Part shown: one piece after another, positions 48,645 through 57,022 of the stretch
Numbering within the stretch: the first letter of the stretch is position 1
Layout: every line of letters starts with the position of its first letter
Assembly: GCF_019991125.1 (NCBI RefSeq)
Contig: NZ_JAGENB010000002.1
Span: forward strand, 1,110,416-1,174,415
Reading direction: 5' to 3'
Source: Phyllobacterium calauticae
Lineage (GTDB): Bacteria; Pseudomonadota; Alphaproteobacteria; Rhizobiales; Rhizobiaceae
Length of the DNA: 64,000 nucleotides
The notes under the pieces: generated by a model
Told to the model about the DNA's origin: nothing
Seen by the model: the letters and a program-made list of their open reading frames with translations, nothing else
The model's database searches: none
Position numbers and translations under genes: made by a program

Positions 48645-49865
48645 CTAATCACTTGGCAGGAGATCGGGGAGTAACAAGATTGTCGGGAAACCCGGCACGG
48701 GCGGACTGATCCAGCGGCGGGCGCGTCCGCGACCGAATGATTGCACCTTGCCCGCTTCCGCAAGTATCAGAAGGGCACGCTGAACGGTCCGGGAACTGGC
48801 CCCCAGGGCAATTGCCAGAGCTGAACTCGACCATGACTCGCCATCGGCAAGAAAGGCGAGAACCGCGCCATGCGCTTCCTCCATGGGCGGCGCAAGGACA
48901 ACGATGCCACTGGCGTCGAGCGGTGTCATGCAAAAGCCCCGCGCTGTTGCGGACACATCGGCCAACATTCGCAGTTCCTCGCGCAACCGGCCGACTTCGA
49001 CCCGCAGGCGGGCGCGATGCGATTCATCCGCATGCTTTGCCCCGAATGCACGGGCGAGGAGCGCGGCTCTTGGCACGTCTCCGGGCGCGGCTTCGCCCAG
49101 CGCGCGGGCCAGCGCGAACAAAACCGGTCGCGTGGCGAGTGATATCACCCGATCCCCGACCCGAACGACATGCCGGCACGCGTCGACGACCAGCACTCCG
49201 GATGCGAGCAGCGTTTCGATCTGCTCCAGCAAGAGGGGACGTTCCTCGCCGCGCTGGATCAGACGGGCGGCGGGTGTTTTCAGGACATGGGAGGCCTGCT
49301 CGACCTCCGCGATGAGGGCGGGAATCTTCGCTTCAGCCGCAGCTTTCTCGGCCCGCGTGAGTGCCTCGCGCGCTGCAGACGTGTTCAGGCGCCGGATGGC
49401 AATTCCGGCAGCCACCAGCGCGAGCGCCGCTCTCGACGTTGCCGGCAGCGGCGCGGGATCAAGTTTGGCGAGGGCGCGTTCGGCCGCGTCGACATGACCG
49501 ACCAGAAGTAGCCGCCGAATATCCACGGTCCGTGCATGGGCGGCATTGACCTGATCGCCATGGGCTTCGAGTGTTGCCCGCGCCATGTCCAGTGCCTTTA
49601 CACGCCACCCCAAATCGCGCGAGACGAGTGCAATTTCCGCTTCGGCGACGATGCATCGCGCGCGGGCTTTTTCCTCTTTTGCGCCGAATGCCCGCGCCGC
49701 GCTCTGCAACAGGGCCCGGGCGCGCGGGAATTCGCCAAGTTGCGCCATGGCGATGCCGCGCAGTGCAAGGGCGGGCGCGTCATCACGCAGCGCCACCCGT
49801 TTCAAGGCGCCGAGAGTATCACCTGTCGCAAGGGCGTGCGCTGCGGCGTTGATCAGCGAGTCCAT
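48645..49865 (-). CDS. TPR-like/winged-helix transcriptional regulator
   Basis: 406 residues, alanine-rich. Residues 1-200 are a row of helix pairs resembling TPR repeats (DDAPALALRGIAMAQLGEFPRARALLQSAARAFG; ARCIVAEAEIALVSRD; AREALTRAEKAAAEA). The central region 230-310 resembles a winged-helix DNA-binding unit (RVGDRVISLATRPVLFALARALGEAAPGDVPRAALLARAFG), and the C-terminus has a second HTH (SSSALAIALGASSRTVQRALLILAEAGKVQSFGRGRARRW). A regulator controlling the adjacent beta-propeller gene is the simplest reading. No clear ribosome site at the start. Confidence 0.72.
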   Translation of the reverse strand: MDSLINAAAHALATGDTLGALKRVALRDDAPALALRGIAMAQLGEFPRARALLQSAARAFGAKEEKARARCIVAEAEIALVSRDLGWRVKALDMARATLEAHGDQVNAAHARTVDIRRLLLVGHVDAAERALAKLDPAPLPATSRAALALVAAGIAIRRLNTSAAREALTRAEKAAAEAKIPALIAEVEQASHVLKTPAARLIQRGEERPLLLEQIETLLASGVLVVDACRHVVRVGDRVISLATRPVLFALARALGEAAPGDVPRAALLARAFGAKHADESHRARLRVEVGRLREELRMLADVSATARGFCMTPLDASGIVVLAPPMEEAHGAVLAFLADGESWSSSALAIALGASSRTVQRALLILAEAGKVQSFGRGRARRWISPPVPGFPTILLLPDLLPSD

Positions 49866-50271
49866 CGGATGGCCGTCACACTTGTTACTCCGATCGTTCG
49901 ATCAGCGAGTCGTAATCCATCTCACGGACAATAACCAGTATTGCAACTTTGATCGACAAATGGGGGCTGTGCGAAATCCTGCGCTTCTTTGCGCAGCATT
50001 TGAATAGGAGGGCGGGTGAGGCTCGGTTGGGGCATTGACGGGGGAAGAATATCACCGAGCCTCCCATTGCCTCATGGAGAGTAGCAACAGGGATATCATG
50101 AGCACCGGAGTTGGGCTTTTTCATGAAGCGCCAGCGCTTGCGCGTGCGGGCCGGATCGCTTGTACAAACACAATGCGAAGCATTCATTTGTTCAGATGAT
50201 ATTAATCTGCAGGTAGCATCTTTGTGCCGGCGTTAAGCTGGGAATGACGTCGTTTACGGGCAGGGGGCTCT
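49866..50271. other. intergenic stretch without convincing genes
   Basis: About 400 bases. The longest frame (minus, 49885-50187, 100 codons) is rich in Cys/Arg/His without predicted structure or ribosome site and is not accepted. No strong hairpins or promoters stood out. Confidence 0.5.
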
Positions 50272-50466
50272 GTGGATCAGGATGGCGAGAATACAAAAAT
50301 AGACTACCAACCCTATGTGATGTCGGTTTGGCCGGTTCTATTTGCATTCGTGGCGGTTTCGATGATGGTGCTGTTTCTCGGCAGAATGGGGGCCGATTTC
50401 AGAAATGCGGGCGATCACAATCTCACCCCCCAGACGCGTGCCGGTGACGACTCCGACAACCGGTGA
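50272..50466 (+). CDS. small single-pass membrane protein
   Basis: 64 residues from a GTG start with AGGGGG six to eight bases upstream. One membrane segment (VWPVLFAFVAVSMMVLFLG), polar ends. No homologue recognised; plausible because of the good ribosome site and the clean hydrophobic helix. Convergent with the PsiF-repeat gene. Confidence 0.5.
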   Translation: MDQDGENTKIDYQPYVMSVWPVLFAFVAVSMMVLFLGRMGADFRNAGDHNLTPQTRAGDDSDNR

Positions 50467-50541
50467 CACAATCCGGCTGTTCGGCGATGAAAACCGGCTC
50501 AGCCGGCTTGCGGTCTTCCGCGTTGAACAGAGCTGCCCGAC

Positions 50542-50781
50542 TTAGCCCGTTGTATCGCTCACGCATTTCTTGACGAAACTGTTTTTTGCGGCGCCGGCAA
50601 GCTTCTTGGCGGCGGCCTGCGTATCGCAGGTTGTTGCCGCATCTGCCGCGCATTTCTTCGTGAAATTGGTCAAAGCAGCGCCGGAAAGCTTTTTGGCCTC
50701 GGCCTGGCTTTTACAGGTGCCATCCGCCAAGGCCGGACTTGCTGCCAACACCAGAAGTGCGATCGCTATGAGTGCACGCAT
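50542..50781 (-). CDS. PsiF-repeat periplasmic protein
   Basis: 79 residues from ATG 50781, seven bases after GGAGAG (an ATG at 50787 is too close to that site). Signal peptide RALIAIALLVLAASPALA-D, then two copies of the PsiF repeat, C-x5-AxxKKLxGAAxxxFxKKC (CKSQAEAKKLSGAALTNFTKKC and CDTQAAAKKLAGAAKNSFVKKC). The Enterobacterial relative is induced by phosphate starvation; no Pho box was found here. Role in the periplasm unknown. Confidence 0.85.
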   Translation of the reverse strand: MRALIAIALLVLAASPALADGTCKSQAEAKKLSGAALTNFTKKCAADAATTCDTQAAAKKLAGAAKNSFVKKCVSDTTG

Positions 50782-50892
50782 ATTCATCTCTCCATTGCTT
50801 TTCCAGGAATAATAGGTTTGCCTCAATGGGATGCTACGTCAAATGCAACTGAATGACCTTCGTGTGTCTTTCTGAGACAATCGAACAGCCAT

Positions 50893-51183
50893 TCAGCTTC
50901 GTTTCCGGTCTTTACCTGCCAGTATCTTGAGGAAGCGGTGAATTGTGCGCCGGTTCGGCCGTTCGCTCAGCCTGCTGAAGCGCCGATGCAGAAACTCATC
51001 GATTTCCCGCACGGAGACACTGGCAAGATCCGTCCCGTAGCGGGCCTTCAATGCTTCTTCGATCATGTCCAGGTCCCTCGTGGTCGGATTGTAACCGGAG
51101 GTACTTATGGCAAGAGGAAGCGATTGGTGAATGAGGTATTTTGCAAGTTTATTGAGTTCTGGATCACGGTCCAATTTACTCAT
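50893..51183 (-). CDS. hypothetical helical protein
   Basis: 96 residues with GGGAGA seven bases before the ATG. All helical: LNKLAKYLIHQSLPLAISTSG, LDMIEEALKARYGTDLASVSVREIDEFLHRRFSRLSERPNRRTIHRFLKIL. Basic end. No recognised domain; may be a small DNA- or RNA-binding regulator. Stands alone between the PsiF and TylF-like genes. Confidence 0.65.
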   Translation of the reverse strand: MSKLDRDPELNKLAKYLIHQSLPLAISTSGYNPTTRDLDMIEEALKARYGTDLASVSVREIDEFLHRRFSRLSERPNRRTIHRFLKILAGKDRKRS

Positions 51184-51313
51184 TTTTTCTCCCCCGTGCT
51201 CTTCGGCACTATGGGGGAGAGAATACGCTTCGACAGCCCTGCAAGCAACAACGCTGAACCAAAATATTCGTTAAATAAATACGTCGAATTTTTACTTCAT
51301 ATCACGGGTATTA

Positions 51314-52081
51314 CTAACAGGCGGCCACGGAGAAGACGTAACCGTGATAGTCGTTGTCGATAAGCAGATTCAGCTTGATCTGGGGGTTTCTCGCCAGCCA
51401 CTCCCTGCATGCTCTTTGCTGGCCGAAATCCGAGAGATTCCTGAAACAACGCCAATCATCGAACAGCATGACAGACCCGACCGTCAAACGGGATGTGAGG
51501 TAATCCAGCACAGGCACGGTGGACTCGTAGAGGTCACAATCAATCCATGCGAAAGCAACGGTCTGGATAGGCGAAGACTGCACATGTCCTGGTTGCAGCG
51601 TCTGGTCGTACCAGCCCTTGATGGTCGTAACGCGCGCCAGATCAACATTGCGCAGCTTGAGATTTTCCTTGAACTGCGTCTCGTTGCACGAGAACTGGCC
51701 TTCGAAGAAGCCGCCGCTATAGCCGCCGGACTCGTCTATCCCCTTCTTTGGTTGCGGCAAGCCCTCGAACGAATCCAGGGCGACAAACCGCATCTCCGGA
51801 TTTTCCCGCCCTATCACGTTGCACGCATAGGCAAAGGTCTCGCCCTGATAGACGCCAAATTCGAGATAGTCTCCCTTGATTTGAGCGCCCCTGAAGTAAT
51901 CGGTGACCTTGTCGATGACGTCCCATCTGAACCTGTTCGGTGCAAGGAGACGCGTTTGCAGATGCTCGACCTGTTGGGCAAGAGCAACATTCGTTTGCTC
52001 ATACCGATCCAGCCGCTCCTGAAGTTCGGCGATCACCTGGTCTAGTCCGTAGCTTCGTTCCTGTTGCGGCAAACTGGTCAT
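51314..52081 (-). CDS. TylF/MycF-family SAM-dependent methyltransferase
   Basis: 255 residues from ATG 52081, which overlaps the kinase stop by ATGA. After a coiled-coil leader (VIAELQERLDRYEQTNVALAQQVEHLQTRL) comes the TylF domain: DYLEFGVYQGETFAYACNVIG, MRFVALDSFEGLPQPKKG, VAFAWIDCDLYESTVPVLDYLTSRLTVGSVMLFDDWRCF, the last with the metal-binding DD. Family members O-methylate sugars or peptides in secondary metabolites or polysaccharides. Its coupling to a histidine kinase is unusual; the substrate cannot be predicted. Confidence 0.82.
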   Translation of the reverse strand: MTSLPQQERSYGLDQVIAELQERLDRYEQTNVALAQQVEHLQTRLLAPNRFRWDVIDKVTDYFRGAQIKGDYLEFGVYQGETFAYACNVIGRENPEMRFVALDSFEGLPQPKKGIDESGGYSGGFFEGQFSCNETQFKENLKLRNVDLARVTTIKGWYDQTLQPGHVQSSPIQTVAFAWIDCDLYESTVPVLDYLTSRLTVGSVMLFDDWRCFRNLSDFGQQRACREWLARNPQIKLNLLIDNDYHGYVFSVAAC

Positions 52082-53376
52082 GCGTGGTTCCACTTTATAA
52101 CTGGGAGATTCGATAGCGGGCAGGCAAGTGTAACAGTCGTACCATTGCCTTTTGATGATTGAATCGCAAGAGAGCCACCCATTGTCTGAATAAGACGCGC
52201 ACAACCTGTCAAGCCCAGTCCGCTGTGGCCGCGCGACTCGCCCTTCGTCGAGAAGAACGGTGTCGTGGCCTTCTTGATCTGTTCCCGGGACATGCCGACG
52301 CCAGAATCCTCGATGGCAACGATCAAGTCTTTTCCAATCGGCCAGCGCCTGGCGATATTGACCTTGATCACAATGTGCGGGTGCAGTTCATCCTCGACGG
52401 CGTCCTTGGCGTTGCGCAAAAGCTCGTGGAGCATGAGATGGAATTGGCCCTGCGGGACAAGCAGTTGCATTGCTTTCACATCGGCGCGCACAATGGGAAT
52501 GGTCGATCCATCGGGGCGCGTGATCTGATCAAGGATCGTTCCCAGCGTCACGATCGGCGTATTGTCCTGATCAAATTTGGGATAGGCGATCCGGGCCAGC
52601 CAATCGGTCACGACCGACAGATCAGTGATCCGCTTGCGGGCCATGTCGAGCAGTTTTGCATCGGGGTTTTCCTCGGGCGAAAGCGTCTCGTGCATCCACA
52701 TGGACAGTCCGTTGATTCGCGTGAAGGTCATGTGGGAGAAGAGCAACGCGAACTGGCGGACCTGATTGTTGTAGAGCGCCTTGCTTCTGTAGGCGACCAT
52801 GGCGAACAGAACGACCATGATCGCGGTCGCAAACACGAAGGCGTACAGGAAATTGTCGTAGAGCGCTTTTTGCTCGAGATCGGCGGTGCGTTTCTGGGTG
52901 TTTCCGAGGTTACCCGTCGTCGTCAAGACAATGGCCGGCCAGAAGTCTTCAAACCTGGCCACAATCAGATTGTAGTCTGGATCGGCTCGCGCAAGCTGCG
53001 GCATCAGTTCATTGTTTATGTAATCGAGCAGTGTCTTGATCAGATCGATATCCACTTTAGGCATGATCTTCTCGGTATAGGGCAAAGCGATCAGCGTCTT
53101 GGCATTGATGGCGAGATAGGTGCTCTCAGACAGGATTTTGGCGCGATACTCCTGGGATTTGGTGAGCGCAGCCAGCCGGGCCCATCCCATGATGCTGACC
53201 ATTTTCTCGCGCGCTTGGGTTGAACGCCACTGAACCTCGTTGACTTCCCCGATGATGTCATAGGCCTGACTGCGATACTTGTCCGTTTGCAGAAACGAGG
53301 CCAGGCCGATCAGCACAAACAGACCAAAGGAAATGGCAAGGATGTAGGTGCCGTTTGCGCGGAGTATCTGTCTCAC
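52078..53376 (-). CDS. membrane sensor histidine kinase with degenerate H box
   Basis: 432 residues from GTG 53376. Membrane segments about 10-30 and 180-200 flank a helical periplasmic sensor (EVNEVQWRSTQAREKMVSIMGWARLAAL). The phospho-acceptor region reads LLFSHMTFTRINGL, lacking the usual H-E-x-R-x-P order; the ATPase is complete: N box LHELLRNAKDAV, DSGVGMS, FFSTKGESRGHSGLGLTGC, GNGTTVTLACPL. In an operon after a response regulator and a periplasmic molybdopterin-domain protein, and coupled to the TylF-like gene. Activity as a kinase or as a phosphatase both remain possible. Confidence 0.85.
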   Translation of the reverse strand: MRQILRANGTYILAISFGLFVLIGLASFLQTDKYRSQAYDIIGEVNEVQWRSTQAREKMVSIMGWARLAALTKSQEYRAKILSESTYLAINAKTLIALPYTEKIMPKVDIDLIKTLLDYINNELMPQLARADPDYNLIVARFEDFWPAIVLTTTGNLGNTQKRTADLEQKALYDNFLYAFVFATAIMVVLFAMVAYRSKALYNNQVRQFALLFSHMTFTRINGLSMWMHETLSPEENPDAKLLDMARKRITDLSVVTDWLARIAYPKFDQDNTPIVTLGTILDQITRPDGSTIPIVRADVKAMQLLVPQGQFHLMLHELLRNAKDAVEDELHPHIVIKVNIARRWPIGKDLIVAIEDSGVGMSREQIKKATTPFFSTKGESRGHSGLGLTGCARLIQTMGGSLAIQSSKGNGTTVTLACPLSNLPVIKWNHA

Positions 53377-53448
53377 CTATCCACCACGTGTCTGAAATCA
53401 ATCCCACTCATCGTTTAAGCGTCACGCGGCTTGATGCGCGATCAAAAA

Positions 53449-54027
53449 TTATTGCTCAAATTGCAGCTCGGTGAGAAACCAGATCCATCTTGAGTGATCT
53501 CCCGGGTCATAGGCCTTGGGCATGCTGTCAAAAGGCCAGACAATGTAGAATGGCCCAAAATCGTCGGCCTCAAGCGGGCGGAATTCGCCCTCATGGCATT
53601 TTCCTGCCTTGGCTTCGACGTCATTGCAGGCAATCTGTGAGGCAACGATCGGATTGTAACGTTTGATTTCGTCCATATCGATTCTGGCGGAATAATCGTT
53701 GGGCGCTATTCCCTTGATGACCTTCGCATTGGCCAATCCGTTCTTTGCCAAAATCTCGATCAGCGAAAAACCGCGATAGGTGCGCTGTACGTCGTTGGTC
53801 CAAGGCGTCTTGGTTTGGATCTCCCGATAGGAAAATGATTTTGCCAGATCGTCCTCCTTGTAGGAGGCGATGGGTTTTCCGCTCTGGCGTTCGATCTGGA
53901 GAACATGCGGGTCGACTATGCCGGCGGAGGCGGCAGGAACCGCGCATAACAGCACAAGGCCCAAGAAGCAGGCACGCCAACCGCTGTATGTTTCCACGGC
54001 CTTTTCCTCAATCGGTTGCAGGATCAT
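53449..54027 (-). CDS. periplasmic molybdopterin-dependent oxidoreductase-domain protein
   Basis: 192 residues from ATG 54027 (further Met codons at 54030 and upstream lie inside the response regulator gene). Signal peptide RACFLGLVLLCAVPAASA. The mature part has WTNDVQRTYRGFSLIEILAKNG, VIKGIAPNDYSARIDMDEIKRYNPIVASQ and DDFGPFYIVWPFDSMP, the pattern of short single-domain oxidoreductases with a sulfite-oxidase-like fold. The conserved cofactor-ligating Cys of that fold is not obvious at the expected place; cysteines occur only at IACND and GKCHEG. So a sensing or binding role in the signalling operon is possible. Overlaps the response regulator by 20 bases. Confidence 0.68.
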   Translation of the reverse strand: MILQPIEEKAVETYSGWRACFLGLVLLCAVPAASAGIVDPHVLQIERQSGKPIASYKEDDLAKSFSYREIQTKTPWTNDVQRTYRGFSLIEILAKNGLANAKVIKGIAPNDYSARIDMDEIKRYNPIVASQIACNDVEAKAGKCHEGEFRPLEADDFGPFYIVWPFDSMPKAYDPGDHSRWIWFLTELQFEQ

Positions 54028-54685
54028 CATTGTCGGCAGTGATTTTGCGGCCATGAGCCAGGACTTTGCTGCGCGCCCGTTTGTATTTCTGCTCGGCCAT
54101 CTCGGCACTTTTCATCTTAAAGTGCTTTGCCATAAGCACAAACAGTTCATTGCGTTTCATGCTCTTCGGGCGGTCTTCCACCCATTGGAGGCATTCTTCC
54201 TCCGATAATGACAGGAACGGATAATAATAGCCCGGAAAAGCATCGCTGATCGTCTCGCTCCCCCGATGCACGACAAATTCAGAACGGGTCATGAGTTCAA
54301 GAATGCTGGCGAGGGTGGGAGCATTGAGGCGGTTTTTACCCAGGTATCCCTTCGCACCGAGGTTTCTGCATGTTTCCGCCTCATCGGTCGAATACCGGCC
54401 GGTGATGACCAGATGAACGGCTGCGGGAGTGGAATTGATAATGGACTCGATGATTTTCAGGCGCACATCGCGGGATTCCATCTCGCTTCCATAGTCTGGA
54501 AGCCCCGGATCGATGATGATCAGGTCAAATTCATCGGCCTCGATAGCCATCTGCGCCGCATGGAAGGTCTCGGCGGTCGCCACGTGCTGGCCGGCCGTCT
54601 TGAAGTGCCGCTTCAGCGAATCCGCATAAAAATAATCATCTTCGATGATTAGAACTTTGGAAATTTTTACATTCGCGTGGTCCAT
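54008..54685 (-). CDS. response regulator with unusual helical output domain
   Basis: 225 residues from ATG 54685; the frame stays open to 54922 but the upstream part has no domain. Receiver about 8-125: VLIIEDD (E15/D16/D17), phosphoacceptor D59 in LIIIDPGLPD, conserved Thr/Ser region VHLVITGRYSTD, Lys in GYLGKNRL. The last 80 residues (LSEEECLQWVEDRPKSMKRNELFVLMAKHFKMKSAEMAEQKYKRARSKVLAHGR) are helical with a possible HTH. First gene of the four-gene operon ending in the TylF-like gene. No clear ribosome site. Confidence 0.82.
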   Translation of the reverse strand: MDHANVKISKVLIIEDDYFYADSLKRHFKTAGQHVATAETFHAAQMAIEADEFDLIIIDPGLPDYGSEMESRDVRLKIIESIINSTPAAVHLVITGRYSTDEAETCRNLGAKGYLGKNRLNAPTLASILELMTRSEFVVHRGSETISDAFPGYYYPFLSLSEEECLQWVEDRPKSMKRNELFVLMAKHFKMKSAEMAEQKYKRARSKVLAHGRKITADNDDPATD

Positions 54686-54812
54686 GCGTGGGGTTTTAAC
54701 AGGCTCGTCTCGCGAAAAATAGGTATCATCGCGGCACCTACCGCATGCGGACAATTCAAGCATGATAGCAGGCAAGAATGCGTACGGTGCCATGGGGATG
54801 CATTGGTTTTTC

Positions 54813-55046
54813 CTAAGACAATGACGCCACTGCAACGATCCACCAATAGTGAAACTCGTTCTGCTTGCTATCGTTCCACGTGCACCAGCGGTCGTTTTCT
54901 TGTTCAAATTCACTATGATCATAGCGCTCGATCAGCGAGCTGATAGTAAGCTTGCAATCTTCAATTGTTTCAAATTGTAGGGGAAGGGGTTCGTCCCATA
55001 AAACATCACCAAGCGTGTTTCGAACACCGTGCTTGATTATATACAT
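54813..55046 (-). CDS. hypothetical small protein
   Basis: 77 residues: MYIIKHGVRNTLGDVLWDEPLPLQFETIEDCKLTISSLIERYDHSEFEQENDRWCTWNDSKQNEFHYWW. Mixed alpha/beta, aromatic-rich end, no recognised family. The composition (clean beta-alpha start, few rare residues) suggests a real protein. 127 bases upstream of the response regulator start; a ribosome site is weak. Confidence 0.5.
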   Translation of the reverse strand: MYIIKHGVRNTLGDVLWDEPLPLQFETIEDCKLTISSLIERYDHSEFEQENDRWCTWNDSKQNEFHYWWIVAVASLS

Positions 55047-55332
55047 ACTTGAAGACCCCCGAAATTCTTTGAGATATACTTAGTTGTATGAAGCCGGAAT
55101 ACAACCGGGCCGCGAAAAGAAAGCACCGCGCAGTTGTTTCGCTGCTGCATATCGCGTTCGGCGTGTCCCGGCATGCTCTGAAGGTCCATCGCCAGCGAGG
55201 CTGGGCGCCTTGATTGGAACTTTCATCGGCAATCCGAGTTGAAGAACGCTGGCGAAACCCCGTTGGCAGGGCTCGGCCTGGAGGACGTGTGCAGCTTCTG
55301 ACAAGCCGGGCCCACAGGAGGATGCAAGGAGA

Positions 55333-55467
55333 ATGATCGACGATTTTGATGACGATGACGAAGAGGTCTGGCCAAGCCACAGCTCGAATGTCTGGTATAT
55401 TGCCATATTCGTCGGGGGCGTGGCCGCCGCAGCGCTTCTGACCTACATCTTCGGCGGCTGGCTCTAA
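55333..55467 (+). CDS. 44-residue acidic single-pass membrane protein
   Basis: ATG 55333 to TAA 55467. Acidic start IDDFDDDDEEVWPSHSS followed by one membrane helix VWYIAIFVGGVAAAALLTYIFGGWL. AAGGAG lies upstream, but very close to the ATG (one base), which weakens translation signals. I believe similar short acidic/TM proteins occur in Rhizobiales, but cannot verify. Encoded 245 bases before rlpA. Confidence 0.5.
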   Translation: MIDDFDDDDEEVWPSHSSNVWYIAIFVGGVAAAALLTYIFGGWL

Positions 55468-55711
55468 CGGCGCTTGCGCCGAACGCGCTTCACGTCTCCG
55501 CATCAAACCTTTCCTTTGCGGATAAGGCGGCCGTTAACCAAAGTTAGCCATGACAGGCAATGTCTCCCTGCTCTGTTAAGCTGCTGTCAACCTATCGGTG
55601 CGAGTTATAATTCTGGTGCAATACTCCATGATGGGTTCTGGGGCTGCACCGGGTTCTGTTCGGTATCGTTGCGTAAAAAGTGTGGGGACGGCATCCAGCC
55701 GGTAGTTTGCA

Positions 55712-57022
55712 TTGTCAAAAGCCAAAGCTTTTCGAATTGCGGGAGTTGTTGCGATGGGCGCCCTGATGGCAGCCTGCGCGTCACCCACGGCAAAGGTTGC
55801 TAAACGAAGCCACGGCAAGGAATATTTCGCTGAATCGGAGTATGGCGTCAAAGCCAGCCCGCGCGTCGTCACCGATTTCCGCAACATGCCGCGCGGCGGC
55901 GGGCGCAACCAGATCGGCAGGCCCTATCAGGTTCGCGGCAAGTGGTATTATCCCAGGGAAGAGCTGGGCTACAAGCGTCAGGGGCGGGCATCCTGGTACG
56001 GCTCGGCCTTTCATGGCCGCCTGACCGCCAATGGCGAAGTATACGACATGAACCACCTGTCGGCGGCGCACCCGACCATGCCGCTGCCGAGCTATGCGCG
56101 CGTGACCAATCTTGCCAATGGCAGTTCCGTGATCGTGCGCGTCAACGACCGCGGACCATATCACAGCGATCGTGTGATCGATCTGTCGCAAAAGGCTGCG
56201 ACGATGCTGGACTATCAGCATACGGGTACGGCCGACGTGAAGGTGGAATATGTGGGCCGCGCGCCGCTCGAAGGGCGCGATGACGGCTTTTTGCTCGCCT
56301 CGTATCGTGCACCCGGCACGCGTGATCGTCTGATGCAGCCGGATTCAGGCACCATGATTGCCATGAATGGACCGACGCCCACCCAGCGCAATGCCCTTTC
56401 CATTCCCGGCATGCGGCAGCCGAAGGCGCAGGGCGTTCAGGTGGCGAGCCTGAATGTGGCGCCGGTATCGTTCAATGATCAGGCGGTCAGTCTTGGCGCG
56501 CCCGCGCAGCCGCAGATGAATGCCGCCATGGGTGCAATGCCGTTCGGCTATGATATACAGCCGGTTCTGCCGCTTGTTGGTCCCTATATCGACGACAAGC
56601 CGGCGATTCTGCTCGGATCGCTGAAGGGCGGCACACGGCGCGCATCGCCATTCGTCAGTTCCTACGCCAGCGAGCGTGTGGCAAGTGCCAATGCGACGGC
56701 GGTGGCGATGAACAGTCTGATATCGCAGAAGGCCATTTCCGACGCGTGGAAGAATGAAAACAAGCTGCGTGAATCCGCGGCGGCACCGGCGGGTGAATAT
56801 GTCGATGTCGGCCTTTTTGCCGACAGGTCCGAAGCGGGCCGTGTCATGAGCGCCCTGGCGCCATTGGGCAAGGTCGACCTGTCCGAGGTCAACAGCCCGG
56901 ATGGCCCGCGCATCGCTCTGATTGCACGGACCAGCGCGGGAAAGAATACCGATGCCTTGCTGCAGGCTGCCTGGAAAGCGGGAGCAGGTGATGCGTTTGT
57001 CGTACGCGATGACGGAAACTGA
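55712..57022 (+). CDS. rlpA: RlpA-type septal lipoprotein (lytic transglycosylase + SPOR)
   Basis: 436 residues from a TTG start. Lipobox LMAA-C22. RlpA double-psi barrel about 85-185: GRASWYGSAFHGRLTANGEVYDM, TMPLPSYARVTNLANGSSVIVRVNDRGPYHSDRVIDLS (catalytic Asp/Glu region conserved). The C-terminal 75 residues are SPOR-like (GEYVDVGLFADRSEAGRVMSALAPLGKVDLSEVN..), which bind denuded septal glycan. It cleaves naked glycan strands and anchors to the outer membrane. The start site is weak, with no clear Shine-Dalgarno; first gene of the housekeeping run and overlapping the dacF-like gene. Confidence 0.9.
   Translation: MSKAKAFRIAGVVAMGALMAACASPTAKVAKRSHGKEYFAESEYGVKASPRVVTDFRNMPRGGGRNQIGRPYQVRGKWYYPREELGYKRQGRASWYGSAFHGRLTANGEVYDMNHLSAAHPTMPLPSYARVTNLANGSSVIVRVNDRGPYHSDRVIDLSQKAATMLDYQHTGTADVKVEYVGRAPLEGRDDGFLLASYRAPGTRDRLMQPDSGTMIAMNGPTPTQRNALSIPGMRQPKAQGVQVASLNVAPVSFNDQAVSLGAPAQPQMNAAMGAMPFGYDIQPVLPLVGPYIDDKPAILLGSLKGGTRRASPFVSSYASERVASANATAVAMNSLISQKAISDAWKNENKLRESAAAPAGEYVDVGLFADRSEAGRVMSALAPLGKVDLSEVNSPDGPRIALIARTSAGKNTDALLQAAWKAGAGDAFVVRDDGN

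Noticed and set aside
49885..50187. 100-codon minus-strand frame
   Set aside because: Cys/Arg/His-rich sequence without structure or a ribosome site.
55468..55481. CGGCGC-TT-GCGCCG palindrome after the 44-residue protein
   Set aside because: Loop of two bases and no T-run; not a credible intrinsic terminator and could be chance in GC-rich DNA.
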